Source of the DNA: Paulinella micropora
Taxonomy: Eukaryota > Cercozoa > Imbricatea > Euglyphida > Paulinellidae
NCBI GenBank assembly: GCA_019918135.1
Contig: WBZZ01002592.1
Location: forward strand, 1 to 64,000
DNA: 64,000 bases
Reading direction: 5' to 3'
Part shown: positions 46,201-54,992 of the stretch, one piece after another
Layout of the letters: each line of letters begins with the position of its first letter
Numbering within the stretch: the stretch's first letter is position 1
The notes under the pieces: model-generated
The model's input: the letters and a program-made list of their open reading frames with translations, nothing else
Databases searched by the model: none
What the model was told of the DNA's origin: nothing
Made by a program: the position numbers and the translations under genes

Positions 46201-46663
46201 ACATGCTTGGTCAACTTCATTATCAAATGGTGAAAACAATACGGGTTATGTTTTTATTGCAGCAGGAGCGAATGTTTGGTCTTCTGGTTCAGACAGGAGA
46301 TTAAAATCAGATATTAAAACACTAGACTGCGGGGATTGTTGCGATAAACTGATGAAAATAAACTGCTGTTCATATTATTTGAAATCAGACGAAAAGAAAG
46401 AAAAAAAGAACCACGGATTTATTGCGGACGTTAAAAAAATATTTCCAGAATTTGTATCTGAAAGTGGAGTAAAAGCAGACGATGGGGATGGAAACTTTGA
46501 AGGTATATCATACACGGACTTCATACCAATATTGGTCAGTGCTTTTCAACATTTAACGGAAAAGGTGATTTATTTAGAAAAGCAAAATAATAATATTATG
46601 AATATACTACAAGACCAAGCAAATTTAGTAGCAGAAATCCGAGCAGTCGTTTTCCCTCCGTAA
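43211..46663 (+). CDS. PLV tail-fibre-like protein with S74-type chaperone domain
   Basis: 1150 residues. The N-terminal part has phage-fibre phrases (VNLYYTDGRFDTRIA, KNLYYTEQRVRDND). The middle has repeated units around VKLTGDQTIGGIKTFSS (about four copies) and INGLATP-like linkers (SKIANLGTPTLAADGA), typical of trimeric beta-helical shafts. The C-terminal 120 residues start with SDRRLKSDIKTL (residue about 1027) and contain the NHGFIADVKKIFPEFV motif. This is the intramolecular chaperone (peptidase S74) domain that folds and then releases itself from phage tailspikes. By analogy it would be a trimeric host-recognition fibre on the capsid. It has an AT-rich promoter-like stretch ending TTAATATACGAATATG. 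Confidence 0.88.
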   Translation: MSGSSFKSLLGLSEIATDSLSIANLDLTNTNIIGLNTDRIPEDADPVNLYYTDGRFDTRIATKSTTDIKEGKNLYYTEQRVRDNDEVKASTQHRSNTSNPHQISLYNLIDTNIFAQASGQYLTYNDVEGKWNNTALGSIDTLSDVVITAPIATNSYLTYNSINWVNKTFPINVDETGNISMGMKNITGVNLLNDKGVDEWIFEHNDNNNKVSAAGSIDSHSDVMISGFPADNQLLMYSTGQWRNTTPPFLRLDGTASMTGALNMNGYAISGASTYNGINLANLAVDGSVVKLTGDQTIGGIKTFSSIINASAGLDMKSQSITNVNLVDGVDVSTLDTSVVKLTGDQTMAGNKKFTSTLEVSGSSNPTTFDGIGIAFDTKIGMIAAQKTATATWYPIQITGSYVELYSGNTLIITATGTTLSLNNNKITNLATPSATTDGANKSYVDTLDGQNVKLTGNQTIAGIKTYSSGVEITGNSINSTTKGTFIVFNSTSNIGSIASLDMKTATYYNFEISAKKISFIIDGVIVGWVNASGLDCNSSKIANLGTPTLAADGATKGYADTLDGQNVKLSTDQTITGSKTFNGASTVIKYLTLTNNADFNNQTITNGGNITYNGARILNQNGGDIFFSQTSGDYQYFLFTLNTATSGTANQRGYVFTNVASDVKGAGLYISKLLDNKSASSDIVRFNNAGGMRFYGDLDMNSNNITNGGTITGTSITSTAGISTTTLTASDKITMALGKPLILGRTTRGLAAYTGGLELYGTSGVAGPHIQAFITADPNYPCFQLINNSHNDVSLKFDCYWDGAVNDKSSSATSNFMISKGTNLLFQYASGVAVGSNITFNTAIYISSSSGLLTTKAITASGAITANAGISVVNSTADIRGEARSGSHATPVGLYVSANLGASSAGVEFRHSNGTQGVGFGYNSIYATGSSTNQDLNFYARGTGVIYAQSDTSMTTASSGFLTLRKRPNNTTNPQIFMKAGDSSGYAVVMNTGGLLHAWSTSLSNGENNTGYVFIAAGANVWSSGSDRRLKSDIKTLDCGDCCDKLMKINCCSYYLKSDEKKEKKNHGFIADVKKIFPEFVSESGVKADDGDGNFEGISYTDFIPILVSAFQHLTEKVIYLEKQNNNIMNILQDQANLVAEIRAVVFPP

Positions 46664-46674
46664 TCCCAATATAA

Positions 46675-46710
46675 TTTTTGAGATTGTAAGTGGTTTTTGT
46701 AAAAAAGCAC
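46675..46710 (+). promoter_or_regulatory. PLV repeated spacer element, copy 1
   Basis: TTTTTGAGATTGTAAGTGGT plus a T/A-rich end with GCAC, ending 5 bp before the membrane-protein ATG. It recurs almost exactly at 53657-53693. A shared upstream control element is the simplest reading. Confidence 0.5.
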
Positions 46711-46715
46711 TTACT

Positions 46716-47063
46716 ATGCCACCTAGATTACACCCTCCACCTCCACTCATTGATATGGCAGATGGCGAACTAACACCAGAGTTGAAGAACCGTGTTTTGG
46801 ATATTTCATTGAAGACTGAGGAAAAAAAAGTAGAGCACGAATTGGAAGATAACTGGAATTGTTGTTGTATAAAAAACAGACCAACTGACAGCAGACTTAT
46901 TAAATACTTATTTCAAATGGGTATCATTATCGCCATCATCACCCTTTGTATCGTGAGGCTGTCTGAAAAGAACTTACCGTGCGAGACAGCCAACACGTAT
47001 GTCGGTATTTTGACCTTACTTATCGGTATCTGTCTTCCTAGCCCATCTTCAAGTAAGAAGTGA
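46716..47063 (+). CDS. PLV small membrane protein with two transmembrane segments
   Basis: 115 residues. Proline-rich N-terminus, a charged helix, a CCC cluster, then two hydrophobic segments (GIIIAIITLCIV and TYVGILTLLIGICL). Ends in a Ser/Lys tail. Small proteins with this end (TLLIGICLPSP) recur in Polinton-like viruses and virophages and are probably virion or membrane-contact proteins. Function not established. Confidence 0.65.
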   Translation: MPPRLHPPPPLIDMADGELTPELKNRVLDISLKTEEKKVEHELEDNWNCCCIKNRPTDSRLIKYLFQMGIIIAIITLCIVRLSEKNLPCETANTYVGILTLLIGICLPSPSSSKK

Positions 47064-47315
47064 GCATTCATATAGTTGAGTTTTATACCAAGAAGCATCA
47101 TTTGAGCAGATTGGCGGAATGGCTTCATCAAAACTAACACACCAATCACTAAAAGGTTTATACACACATTTACATTTTGTTTCTATTCCTTTTTGAATAC
47201 ACCACACACAACTTTCATTTTTTTATCACTGACCCGTGAATAGAATTCGCAGGCAGTCCGAGCAGAAATATTAATTAATAAAAAGTTTATAAATGTAAAT
47301 ATAGAGAGCATCACG

Positions 47316-47678
47316 ATGGCGGACTATAAATTTCAAAAGATTATTTTTCTAAGTAATGATTTTGCGGGCGGTAGCAAAACGTTTGACAAAACCATTAAAT
47401 TGAACTTTACCCCAACTAGAATGAATGTTAAGTACATCCACTATATGAATGATATGACTGAAACGAAAACGAAAATCCTTCATATGGACCGCATTGGAAT
47501 CATCGGCACATTCGCCGACAGCAACACCGCAAACATTTCCAATCTAAGCTACAATTTGGGAATTATTAATTGGACCGATGGCCAGTATTCGTTTAGGGTC
47601 TTGAAAACGGACAATGGCAATATTGAGACCGACCCACTAGCTGGAAGAATTGTTATTTGTTTAGAATTTCTGGGGTAG
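47316..47678 (+). CDS. PLV small beta-rich protein, unrecognised
   Basis: 120 residues (MADYKFQKIIFLSNDF...RIVICLEFLG) with alternating hydrophobic strands and no charged tails. It lies between the membrane protein and the ATPase in the virion block and is followed by a strong hairpin. Possibly a minor virion protein; no family recognised. Confidence 0.6.
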   Translation: MADYKFQKIIFLSNDFAGGSKTFDKTIKLNFTPTRMNVKYIHYMNDMTETKTKILHMDRIGIIGTFADSNTANISNLSYNLGIINWTDGQYSFRVLKTDNGNIETDPLAGRIVICLEFLG

Positions 47679-47695
47679 GGGCCTGCTCCCCCTAC
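47675..47695. terminator. PLV gene-end hairpin
   Basis: GTAGGGG-CCTGCT-CCCCCTAC-like stem overlapping the stop of the 120-residue protein. Same type as 54989-55009 and 56045-56062. Confidence 0.6.
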
Positions 47696-47745
47696 ATCCC
47701 CGCAGGTAAAAAAATATATTTTAGAATATATAACATATTGGAGGT

Positions 47746-47764
47746 GCGGAGGCGAAGTCTCTGC
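47746..47764 (+). repeat. PLV short hairpin repeat before the ATPase gene
   Basis: GCGGAGGCGAAGTCTCTGC can fold with a 6-bp stem. The same string recurs at about 49069-49087 inside the start of the protease gene, and relatives lie at 48987 and 51171. Confidence 0.6.
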
Positions 47765-47765
47765 T

Positions 47766-48590
47766 ATGGAGAAAATCAATAATGTAAAGGTAAAACCAGT
47801 CAAGCAAAACGGAGATGGTGAGAAGTTGGCAAAAGGATATAAGTTATTTGATGAACCGTATGCCAATATTTTTCTTCTCGCTCGCAAGAAGAGCGGCAAG
47901 ACGACCGCACTGTTTGAAATCCTGAAACGAACGACCGACAAAAAGATCCGCATTGTTATTATTGCCAGCACGATACACAAGGACCACATCTACAAAGAAA
48001 TGGTTAAGCACTTCAAGAAGAAGGGAAACCCGATGGCGATATACACATATTTGAAAACGGACGGATACAGTGTGATTGATTACGAATTGGACAAGCTCAA
48101 CAAACCCGACGAGGAGCAAGAAGAAGGCGAGATTGTTCAGGACGAGAAAGAAGAACCGAAGCCGAAGTTTTTATATTTTGGTAAAGAGGAAGAGAAGAAA
48201 CAGGAGGGAGGCGAAAAACCACCTAGGCCGAGCAAATACATTACACCAGAAGTTGTTTTCGTGTTAGATGATTTGGGTAGTGGGTTGAGGGATAAGTCCG
48301 TGAGCGACCTGCTGAAAAAAAATAGACACTACAAGTCAAAGGTGATTATGAGCTCGCAAGACCTAAACGACTTACGACCTGAGGCGATTAAACAGCTAGA
48401 CTACCTTCTTATTTTTCCTGGTCAGAGTGTTGATAAAATTGAACTCGTGTATAAGCATCTGGACCTCGGTTATGACCTTGAATACTTCATTGAAAAATAT
48501 CACGATGCGACGAAAGAGAGGTTTAACTTTTTATATGTGGATTCGGTATCTGACGAACTGAGGCAAAATTTCAACTATCGCTTGCGATAG
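47766..48590 (+). CDS. PLV genome-packaging ATPase (A32/FtsK-HerA type)
   Basis: 274 residues. Walker A ARKKSGKTT lies at about residues 39-47 and Walker B VVFVLDDLG at about 163-171, with a sensor-like KVIMSSQDLNDLRPEAIKQ downstream. A charged insert rich in Glu/Lys separates the two. A32-type ATPases pump viral DNA into the capsid and are core genes of Polinton-like viruses and virophages. A hairpin-forming GCGGAGGCGAAGTCTCTGC sits directly before the ATG. Confidence 0.9.
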   Translation: MEKINNVKVKPVKQNGDGEKLAKGYKLFDEPYANIFLLARKKSGKTTALFEILKRTTDKKIRIVIIASTIHKDHIYKEMVKHFKKKGNPMAIYTYLKTDGYSVIDYELDKLNKPDEEQEEGEIVQDEKEEPKPKFLYFGKEEEKKQEGGEKPPRPSKYITPEVVFVLDDLGSGLRDKSVSDLLKKNRHYKSKVIMSSQDLNDLRPEAIKQLDYLLIFPGQSVDKIELVYKHLDLGYDLEYFIEKYHDATKERFNFLYVDSVSDELRQNFNYRLR

Positions 48591-48612
48591 TCTATTGTCC
48601 CGCTTGCGGGAC
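48575..48612. terminator. PLV tandem gene-end hairpins after the ATPase gene
   Basis: Two adjacent perfect stems, CTATCGC-TT-GCGATAG (overlapping the stop codon) and GTCCCGC-TT-GCGGGAC. Confidence 0.7.
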
Positions 48613-48671
48613 TAATTTTAATAAGCGATTTTTGTAATTTTATTATTTATTTTTTTCTATACATTATATAG

Positions 48672-48986
48672 ATGCCAACATCACCAGTGATTATTTCACA
48701 ACCATCGGGATACAATATCACCTACAATCCAAGCCCAGTCAGTATGCCACAAGCAGGAGGACGAAAAAAGAAGGGAAAAAAGAAACAAACAGGAGGCAAA
48801 GTAAATTGGGCGAAGGTCGGAAAAGCGATAGTGGATGCTAATAGGTTTATCAAGAAGAACCAATTGATTTCAAGGGGTGCTACCTTTCTTAGCGATGTAG
48901 GAGTGCCTTATGCTGACCGTGTAGCGAAGGCCGCGATGAAGCAAGGATACGGCAAGCAACGAGGAGGAGCCGTTAAGTTTCGTTAG
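48672..48986 (+). CDS. PLV small basic virion-type protein with Gly-Gly sites
   Basis: 104 residues. After a Pro/Ser-rich start come QAGGRKKKGKKKQTGG, then NWAKVGKAIVDANRFIKKNQ, LISRGATFLSDVGVPY and a GKQRGGAVKFR end. Lys/Arg-rich with Gly-Gly pairs, the kind of site cut by adenain-like proteases, it resembles small core or membrane-lytic precursor peptides of related viruses. It is next to the protease gene, which fits a cleaved virion precursor. This function is inferred. Confidence 0.65.
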   Translation: MPTSPVIISQPSGYNITYNPSPVSMPQAGGRKKKGKKKQTGGKVNWAKVGKAIVDANRFIKKNQLISRGATFLSDVGVPYADRVAKAAMKQGYGKQRGGAVKFR

Positions 48987-49045
48987 GCGAAGTCTCTACA
49001 AATGTAAAATCTTATATTAATTTTTTTTCTAACAATATATACAAT

Positions 49046-51121
49046 ATGAAGACCAAAACTCGTGGAGGTGCGGAGGCGAAGTCTCTGCGAAAACAACGAC
49101 CGCCGAGGATATACAGAACCAAAGATGGCCGACCATATACTAAAGTAAAAGGCAAACGAGCATATCTCAACTTTGGCGAGAAAACGAATGACCTTTCAAC
49201 ACTTCAAATCGTTAAACTGTTTCTGAAATATATGAAAGGGGATACCCATTCCAAACCCAACAGGCGGGGTCGTAGGGGCGGAGTCCCTACAAAAGAGCGA
49301 ATAATCAAGTCCGAATTCAATCGCCTTGAACACGAGAACCGCAACCAGATACAAAACAACCTGCTGAAAAAATATGAACTAATACACGAGCAGGAGGAAA
49401 AGGAAAAGAAGTTAAGAGAACAGGCAGAAGATGAGAAGAAAAGAATGGAGAGGAAGGAGAATGCGGAAATGAAGGAAAGACAAGAAGAATTAATAAGGGA
49501 GGCGAACAGAGAGCAAAACTTTATAGAGGATGTAAAATTTGAACAAGATAGAAAAAATAATTTAATGTTATTACCACCTTTCCAACCTCAATACATACAA
49601 GCACCACCACAAGCACCACCACAAGCACCACAACTAGGACCACCACAAGCACCACAATTAGGACCACCACAAGCACCACCACAAGCACCCCAATCACCAG
49701 AAGAAAAACATATGCCATTGAAAACAAAAGAAGAGAAAAAGGCTGAAAAAGAATTAAAAGAAAAATACATTGAATTAATGAAGAAAGCGGGCTTTACAAC
49801 TAAATTTATTAAAAGCTTGAGCAAAAAAGAATTTATCAAACTTGGTAAAGGAATAGAGAAAGCGATAGCCGATGCTCAATCAGCAGATGAGCAGAAAGAA
49901 CTGGCTGAACAATACAAAAAAGAATTAGAACAAGAAAAAAAGCAAGCTGAGGCTAAAGCGAAACACTTTGAAATTAAAGATAAAATATCATACATATCCG
50001 CAGGTTTAAGAAATGATTACAAGTATCCGAAATTGGATATACCCAAAACTTTGGGCCCTGCTTTGGAAAAAGAAATGAAAGCTCGGGGCAAACCACCACC
50101 AAAAAAAGTTAAAGGAAAACACACGACTGCTGGTATGGCACAAGTTATAGTAGATGAAGGTATTGATTTAGGAATAGACCAGAATGAAATGAGAAAGAAA
50201 CTCGCTGATTATTTGGGAATAAACCAAGCTGGTGCTGGGGCAAAAACGATGGAGGAATTAATACACAAACTTTTAACAATAGCAAAAATTAAGAAATATT
50301 TGAAGAAGGGTAAATACAAGAAGAAAATGAAGAAGAAGGATTATGTAAATAACTTAGTAAATGAAATGAGAAGCGACCCAAATATTAAAAATCAAGTTTC
50401 AAATAATCTCGGTATTCAACCAACCGAGGAAGTTCCACAGCCAGAAGTTCAACCGCCAGCCCCAGAAACCGCACCCAATACCCCCACCGAAACCATTGCC
50501 GACATATCACCCGACACCATACCTGAAACCAACACCGAACCCCCGCCCGACACAACACCTGAAATCCCCGCCGACAAAACAACCGAAATCACTGCCGACA
50601 CAACACCCGAAATCGGGGGAGGAGGCCCCTACCGAGGATTGATGACGGATGAAATAGACACCATTATGAGGAAGCACGATTGGTATATCGGCACGGTAGC
50701 CAGCGACGAAATAAACAAACTAAAACCAGAAAAAAGAAAGAATTATGGTTTTATAATGAACTTGGATAAGTCTAGCCAACCAGGCTCACATTGGATTGCT
50801 GTTTGGATTGACACCATTAAAGACGACTCTATTGAAATCTACGACCCTCTCGCACTGTATAAGCCGCCCGAGCTATTTCTACACCAAATGAAACAGCTTA
50901 TTGAAAAGAGTAAGCCGAACACATACCTGCTTATGAAAGTCAATCAAGTCAAAAACCAAAGCGACACGAGCACAACCTGCGGGTGGCATAGTATTAGGTT
51001 TTTGTTAGAGCGGGCGAAAGGGAACCGCTTCAAATTTGCTAGTGGTTGGACTGATTTGAAGGAGAAGGAAGCGGAGGAGTTGAAAGCACAGAACGGCTAC
51101 GGCTTTGATACATTCATTTGA
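49046..51121 (+). CDS. PLV adenain/Ulp1-like cysteine protease with long N-terminal extension
   Basis: 691 residues. The last 170 form the protease: His in SQPGSHWIAVWID (about 582), Asp in IEIYDPLA (about 600), Cys in STTCGWHSIRFL (about 645). Before it lie a basic N-terminus with GG pairs (KTKTRGGAEAK, RRGRRGGVPT), a Glu/Lys coiled coil, a PPQAPPQAPQLG repeat, a second helical part and a Pro/Thr-rich linker ending in GGGG. Family proteases are usually about 200 residues, so the extension may be a fused virion precursor released by self-cleavage at GG sites. The enzyme would mature the capsid. Confidence 0.9.
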   Translation: MKTKTRGGAEAKSLRKQRPPRIYRTKDGRPYTKVKGKRAYLNFGEKTNDLSTLQIVKLFLKYMKGDTHSKPNRRGRRGGVPTKERIIKSEFNRLEHENRNQIQNNLLKKYELIHEQEEKEKKLREQAEDEKKRMERKENAEMKERQEELIREANREQNFIEDVKFEQDRKNNLMLLPPFQPQYIQAPPQAPPQAPQLGPPQAPQLGPPQAPPQAPQSPEEKHMPLKTKEEKKAEKELKEKYIELMKKAGFTTKFIKSLSKKEFIKLGKGIEKAIADAQSADEQKELAEQYKKELEQEKKQAEAKAKHFEIKDKISYISAGLRNDYKYPKLDIPKTLGPALEKEMKARGKPPPKKVKGKHTTAGMAQVIVDEGIDLGIDQNEMRKKLADYLGINQAGAGAKTMEELIHKLLTIAKIKKYLKKGKYKKKMKKKDYVNNLVNEMRSDPNIKNQVSNNLGIQPTEEVPQPEVQPPAPETAPNTPTETIADISPDTIPETNTEPPPDTTPEIPADKTTEITADTTPEIGGGGPYRGLMTDEIDTIMRKHDWYIGTVASDEINKLKPEKRKNYGFIMNLDKSSQPGSHWIAVWIDTIKDDSIEIYDPLALYKPPELFLHQMKQLIEKSKPNTYLLMKVNQVKNQSDTSTTCGWHSIRFLLERAKGNRFKFASGWTDLKEKEAEELKAQNGYGFDTFI

Positions 51122-51175
51122 AGTAATTAAAACAAAAATATATTTTCTATTATATATCCAAAAAATAGAGGTGTG

Positions 51176-51187
51176 GAGACTAGTCTC
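51176..51187. repeat. PLV hairpin before penton gene
   Basis: Perfect palindrome GAGACTAGTCTC, five bases before the penton ATG, in the same position as the hairpin repeat before the ATPase gene. Confidence 0.5.
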
Positions 51188-51191
51188 TGCG

Positions 51192-52004
51192 ATGGAATAC
51201 CGCGGTGGGCGAAGTAGCAACATTTACTATGTCAATAGCAAAAATAGGATAAACGGCACGGACAGTGATTTCACTCACTCCGTTGATATGAAACCGCTAG
51301 ACAATCCTACCCATTGTAAAATTCTTCATATCTATGTGCCGAAGTCGTATTACTCTGTGGCGAGCCCCTATAATACTTTTACTCTGAGTGAAGATGGATT
51401 TGAGGCTCTGATTACGATACCAGAGGGAAACTACACAATGAACAACTTAAAAAATAAACTGGCCGAGGTGCTAACCGCAGACAGCCCCAATGACTACACA
51501 TACACAGTTACAAGCAACAACACAAACACCGACCCAGAAGACGGCAAGCTATTATTTACAGTAGCGAACAATGGAGGCATTCAACTGCGGTTTATATTTG
51601 ACACCGAAACTCGTATTCACGAAGTAATGGGTTTTGACCGCAACTCAACATATTTCTTTGGTAACAATACCATTAGGTCTCCAAATGTCATAATCTTGAC
51701 TGGCGAAAAACCTTTGTATCTACAAAGCGACCTAGTTGGTGAGGGTGATAATCACGTGCTCCAAGAAATATACACGGCAAATGAAATCCCGTTCGGCTCT
51801 GTTATCTACGATGGCTCGGGCAGTGAATACGGCAAAAGATTATCTACTAGTTCAAGCAATGTGTATAGGTTTTACTTAACTGACGAAAACGACCAACCAA
51901 TTAACCTAAACGGTTTGGGTATCGTAATGACATTGTTGATTTACCGCGAGACGAATTATTTTAATTTATTTACATCATTTTTTAATTTGTTAAAAAGCAG
52001 TTAA
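51192..52004 (+). CDS. PLV penton (minor capsid) protein
   Basis: About 270 residues from MEYRGGRSSNIYYVNSKNRI. Family landmarks: LDNPTHCKILHIYVPKSYY, PLYLQSDLVGEGDNHVLQEI, IPFGSVIYDG and LTDENDQPINLNGLGIVMTL. This is the single-jelly-roll penton that fills the capsid vertices in Polinton-like viruses and virophages. I chose the ATG at 51192, as upstream codons overlap the protease gene end and spacer. It directly precedes the major capsid gene. Confidence 0.88.
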   Translation: MEYRGGRSSNIYYVNSKNRINGTDSDFTHSVDMKPLDNPTHCKILHIYVPKSYYSVASPYNTFTLSEDGFEALITIPEGNYTMNNLKNKLAEVLTADSPNDYTYTVTSNNTNTDPEDGKLLFTVANNGGIQLRFIFDTETRIHEVMGFDRNSTYFFGNNTIRSPNVIILTGEKPLYLQSDLVGEGDNHVLQEIYTANEIPFGSVIYDGSGSEYGKRLSTSSSNVYRFYLTDENDQPINLNGLGIVMTLLIYRETNYFNLFTSFFNLLKSS

Positions 52005-52087
52005 TTAATTATTTTATTTTTTCTCATATTAAAATATAGGAACCTTTTAAAAAAAGCTTCACCAAAAACTTCGGGCACTTACACGAA

Positions 52088-53617
52088 ATGCCTACACAAC
52101 ACGGAGGCGAACTAGATTTCAGCAGGACTGACTACATCAGTGCTTCTTATCGCTTGAATAAGCTTACCCCTCGTGAGGGTTCTATTACTGTCACTGTTTC
52201 TACCGCAGGAGGACAGGAAAGCAACTTTGACCTTATAAGCCGTCCGTTCAACTTGGCTCGCTCTGTTTTGAGTTTTAATTATGCTCCTGATGCGAAGGCG
52301 GCGAACTACAATAAATGCTTTATGGATTGCTTGGCCCCAATTAGGCAGATTCAATTGATTACTAGGGGTGGTGTTTATCTGTGCGACATTAACGAAGTCG
52401 GAACTGTCACTAAGATGATTTGGAAACCCGAAACCTCCATTGATGATTTACTCGCTTTGGAAAACCACGATAATGGAAGTGGAGCAGGTTGTATGCTTCA
52501 AAAGTGTAATGCTACAACTACATTTCAACCCGCCAGCGATGCTACAAGGTTGGCCGCATTACAAACAGCATTGGCCGCTTCGGCAATAGCAGGAAATGCG
52601 GCGGGGCAAATTGATACTGGTATTGATGTTGCTAAGGCTCAGGTTCAGGCAGCATTAAAGGCTTGGATGGCGCAACCCTCCACAAATGCTCGCCGACACG
52701 ATGATACCCTTATTGCGAATGAGACTGGCACGAGTAAGTTCGTTAATGTTGCTTTTAATGAGGCTAAGTATTTTTCAGCTGGAACTATTAACAATGCCAG
52801 CCCGAGTGTTAATGTTAAGATTAATCTTGGAATGCTTTACAATACTATTTTCGCTCTGGATAAAACTATTATGTTTCCAGAAATTTTGACTATGCGGATT
52901 GTTTGGCAACAGACACCCAAAATCTTTTATTATAACAATGATGCTCTTTCTACTGGTGGAGGCACTGTTGCGGCGGCGGATTCAAATGTTACTATTACTA
53001 ATCTCAGCCTGTTCTTAGCTGTCGAGACTAACCCCGATGTCGTTCAATCAATTCAACAGAAGATTATGAGCCCCGAAGGTAATACTATGAGCTTCAACAT
53101 TGATTATTCTTATTTGTATAAAAATACCGTTGGGCTCGCTTCAACTTCTCAAAATGTTATCCTTAGATTTGACAGAGGCCACGGACGGCGAATTAAGAAA
53201 ATTTATCATTCTGTTTTCAACACAACCGAAAATAAGAACACCGCTTATGACAATAGCAACCTGCTCGGTTCTAAGGTCCAAACTTTTTATACACTAGACG
53301 GAGCACGACTTCAAGAATTCAATGTTGATTGTCAAACTGGAAAACTAGAAGACTATATGTATCTTAAACCGAAGTTGGAAGGCTCTTCTTTGATGAATAG
53401 CAATGTTTATCAATACAACTGGGTTTGGTGCGATAGCTTTGACAATACTCGCCCTCTGTGGAGCAAGGACCAAAATGAAATCAGCGGATTAAGTCTAGAC
53501 ACCGAGCGACGATGGGAGTTTATCGCAACAACTGCCAATATTGCGGCCAACCATTACACATTTGTCGTAACTCAGCAAGAAGTAAATGTTAAGAATGGCA
53601 CCATTACTAGAAACTAA
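52088..53617 (+). CDS. PLV major capsid protein (double jelly roll)
   Basis: 509 residues beginning MPTQHGGELDFSRTDYISAS. Landmarks include FDLISRPFNLARSVLSFNY and NKCFMDCLAPIRQIQLITRG in the N-terminal half. The C-terminal half has QKIMSPEGNTMSFNIDYSYL and ERRWEFIATTANIAANHYTF. Length and order (after penton, before another virion protein) fit major capsid proteins of Polinton-like viruses, which are a little shorter than those of virophages. Trimers would build the icosahedral shell. The open frame is uninterrupted. Confidence 0.9.
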   Translation: MPTQHGGELDFSRTDYISASYRLNKLTPREGSITVTVSTAGGQESNFDLISRPFNLARSVLSFNYAPDAKAANYNKCFMDCLAPIRQIQLITRGGVYLCDINEVGTVTKMIWKPETSIDDLLALENHDNGSGAGCMLQKCNATTTFQPASDATRLAALQTALAASAIAGNAAGQIDTGIDVAKAQVQAALKAWMAQPSTNARRHDDTLIANETGTSKFVNVAFNEAKYFSAGTINNASPSVNVKINLGMLYNTIFALDKTIMFPEILTMRIVWQQTPKIFYYNNDALSTGGGTVAAADSNVTITNLSLFLAVETNPDVVQSIQQKIMSPEGNTMSFNIDYSYLYKNTVGLASTSQNVILRFDRGHGRRIKKIYHSVFNTTENKNTAYDNSNLLGSKVQTFYTLDGARLQEFNVDCQTGKLEDYMYLKPKLEGSSLMNSNVYQYNWVWCDSFDNTRPLWSKDQNEISGLSLDTERRWEFIATTANIAANHYTFVVTQQEVNVKNGTITRN

Positions 53618-53656
53618 GCAGGCAAGCCCCCGCACCCCCATCCGTTGAAGTAATAG

Positions 53657-53693
53657 GTTTTTGAGATCGTAAGTGGTTTTTGAAAAAAAGCAC
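53657..53693 (+). promoter_or_regulatory. PLV repeated spacer element, copy 2
   Basis: Near-identical to 46675-46710 and about 45 bp upstream of the next ATG. Confidence 0.5.
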
Positions 53694-53738
53694 AATTAAT
53701 TTTGATAGATTATTTTTTTTTTATATAATATAGGAACT

Positions 53739-54992
53739 ATGACCACTCACCAACGAAATTTGATAGCACAAGACCCTGACGGAGACTTCATTAATGTCAA
53801 AGTCGGCTACGACGGAAATGTTGAAACCAATAGTATGAAAACCGCTTTCGGTGAAGCATTGGTCGGTCAATTAACACCAGTATTACAAGAGATTTTCCCA
53901 TACACTATCAATACACGAATATGGACATTAGCTCAAACTGATGCTACCATTTCATTTAATGCGAATATGGCCGAGCTTAAAACAGATGTGAAGACGACCG
54001 CGAATGCTGTAATGACGAGTAAAAAAAGAATTAAATACAGAACTGGTATGGGAGTTCTAACACGATTTACTGCTTTATGAAATACTGATGAAACGAAAGA
54101 ATACAATTCATATATCGGCATAGGTGAAAGTGATTTTACTAACGGCTTCTATTTTTACAAAATAAAAGCGACTGGTATGAATATTGCCAGTGTTAAAGGC
54201 GGGGTGCCGACACTTATTCCCCAGGCGACCTGGAATGACCCTTGTGATGGAACCAAAATTATGCCCGCCTTAGACTGGTCCAAAGGGAATGTATTCCAGA
54301 TTAAATTTCAATATCTTGGCTTTGGTGCTATAAGGTTCTACATAGAAAATCCATCAAGTGGAGAATTTCAGCTGGTTCATACAATTAGGTATGCGAATGC
54401 GAATGTGGGTGTTAGTCTTTCAAATACAACCCTACCTTTTTCAGCTTGTATCAGAAATTATGGAACTGGTAATGCTAATCAAATATTAAAAACAGCCAGT
54501 TGTAGTATGTTTATTGAGGGCACTAACACTATTAATTCAAGCATATCAAACGAAGCGGAAGGTAGTGAGCCAGCGAGCACAACGGAAAGCCCAATTATTA
54601 GCATAAAAAATAAAACAACTTTTAATGGTGTGACCAATTATTCAATTGTTTATCCCTCTCTCGTGAGCATATCAAACGAAGACAGCAAAGTTAATATAGT
54701 GCGAATTGTGAAAACGACTGGAACACTTACGGCGGAGAACTTCGCGGATATTGATACCAAAACTTCAATGGTATCAAAGGATACCGCTGCGACTGCCGTT
54801 GGTGGTGCCACTATAACGGATGTCATCCTTAAACTTTATGTTAATGCTACTTCAAGCCAGCTTATTGACCTGCGAACTTACGACATTCAACTTTCTCCTG
54901 GTGAAAATCTAACATTTTTACAAAAGTCTGTCGCGACTGTTAATAATGGAGGAAATGTGAGTGTTATCATTCATTTCTTAGAAGATCAGTAG
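53739..54992 (+). pseudogene. PLV virion-type protein, broken
   Basis: The region codes for a protein with HQRNLIAQDPDGDFINVKVG near the start, then KGNVFQIKFQYLGFGAIRFY and FQLVHTIRYANANVGVSLSN, phrases shared with structural proteins of phages and giant viruses. A beta-rich C-terminal half follows (LRTYDIQLSPGENLTFLQKS). It is last in the virion block and broken about once. Likely a capsid-surface or spike protein. Confidence 0.65.
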
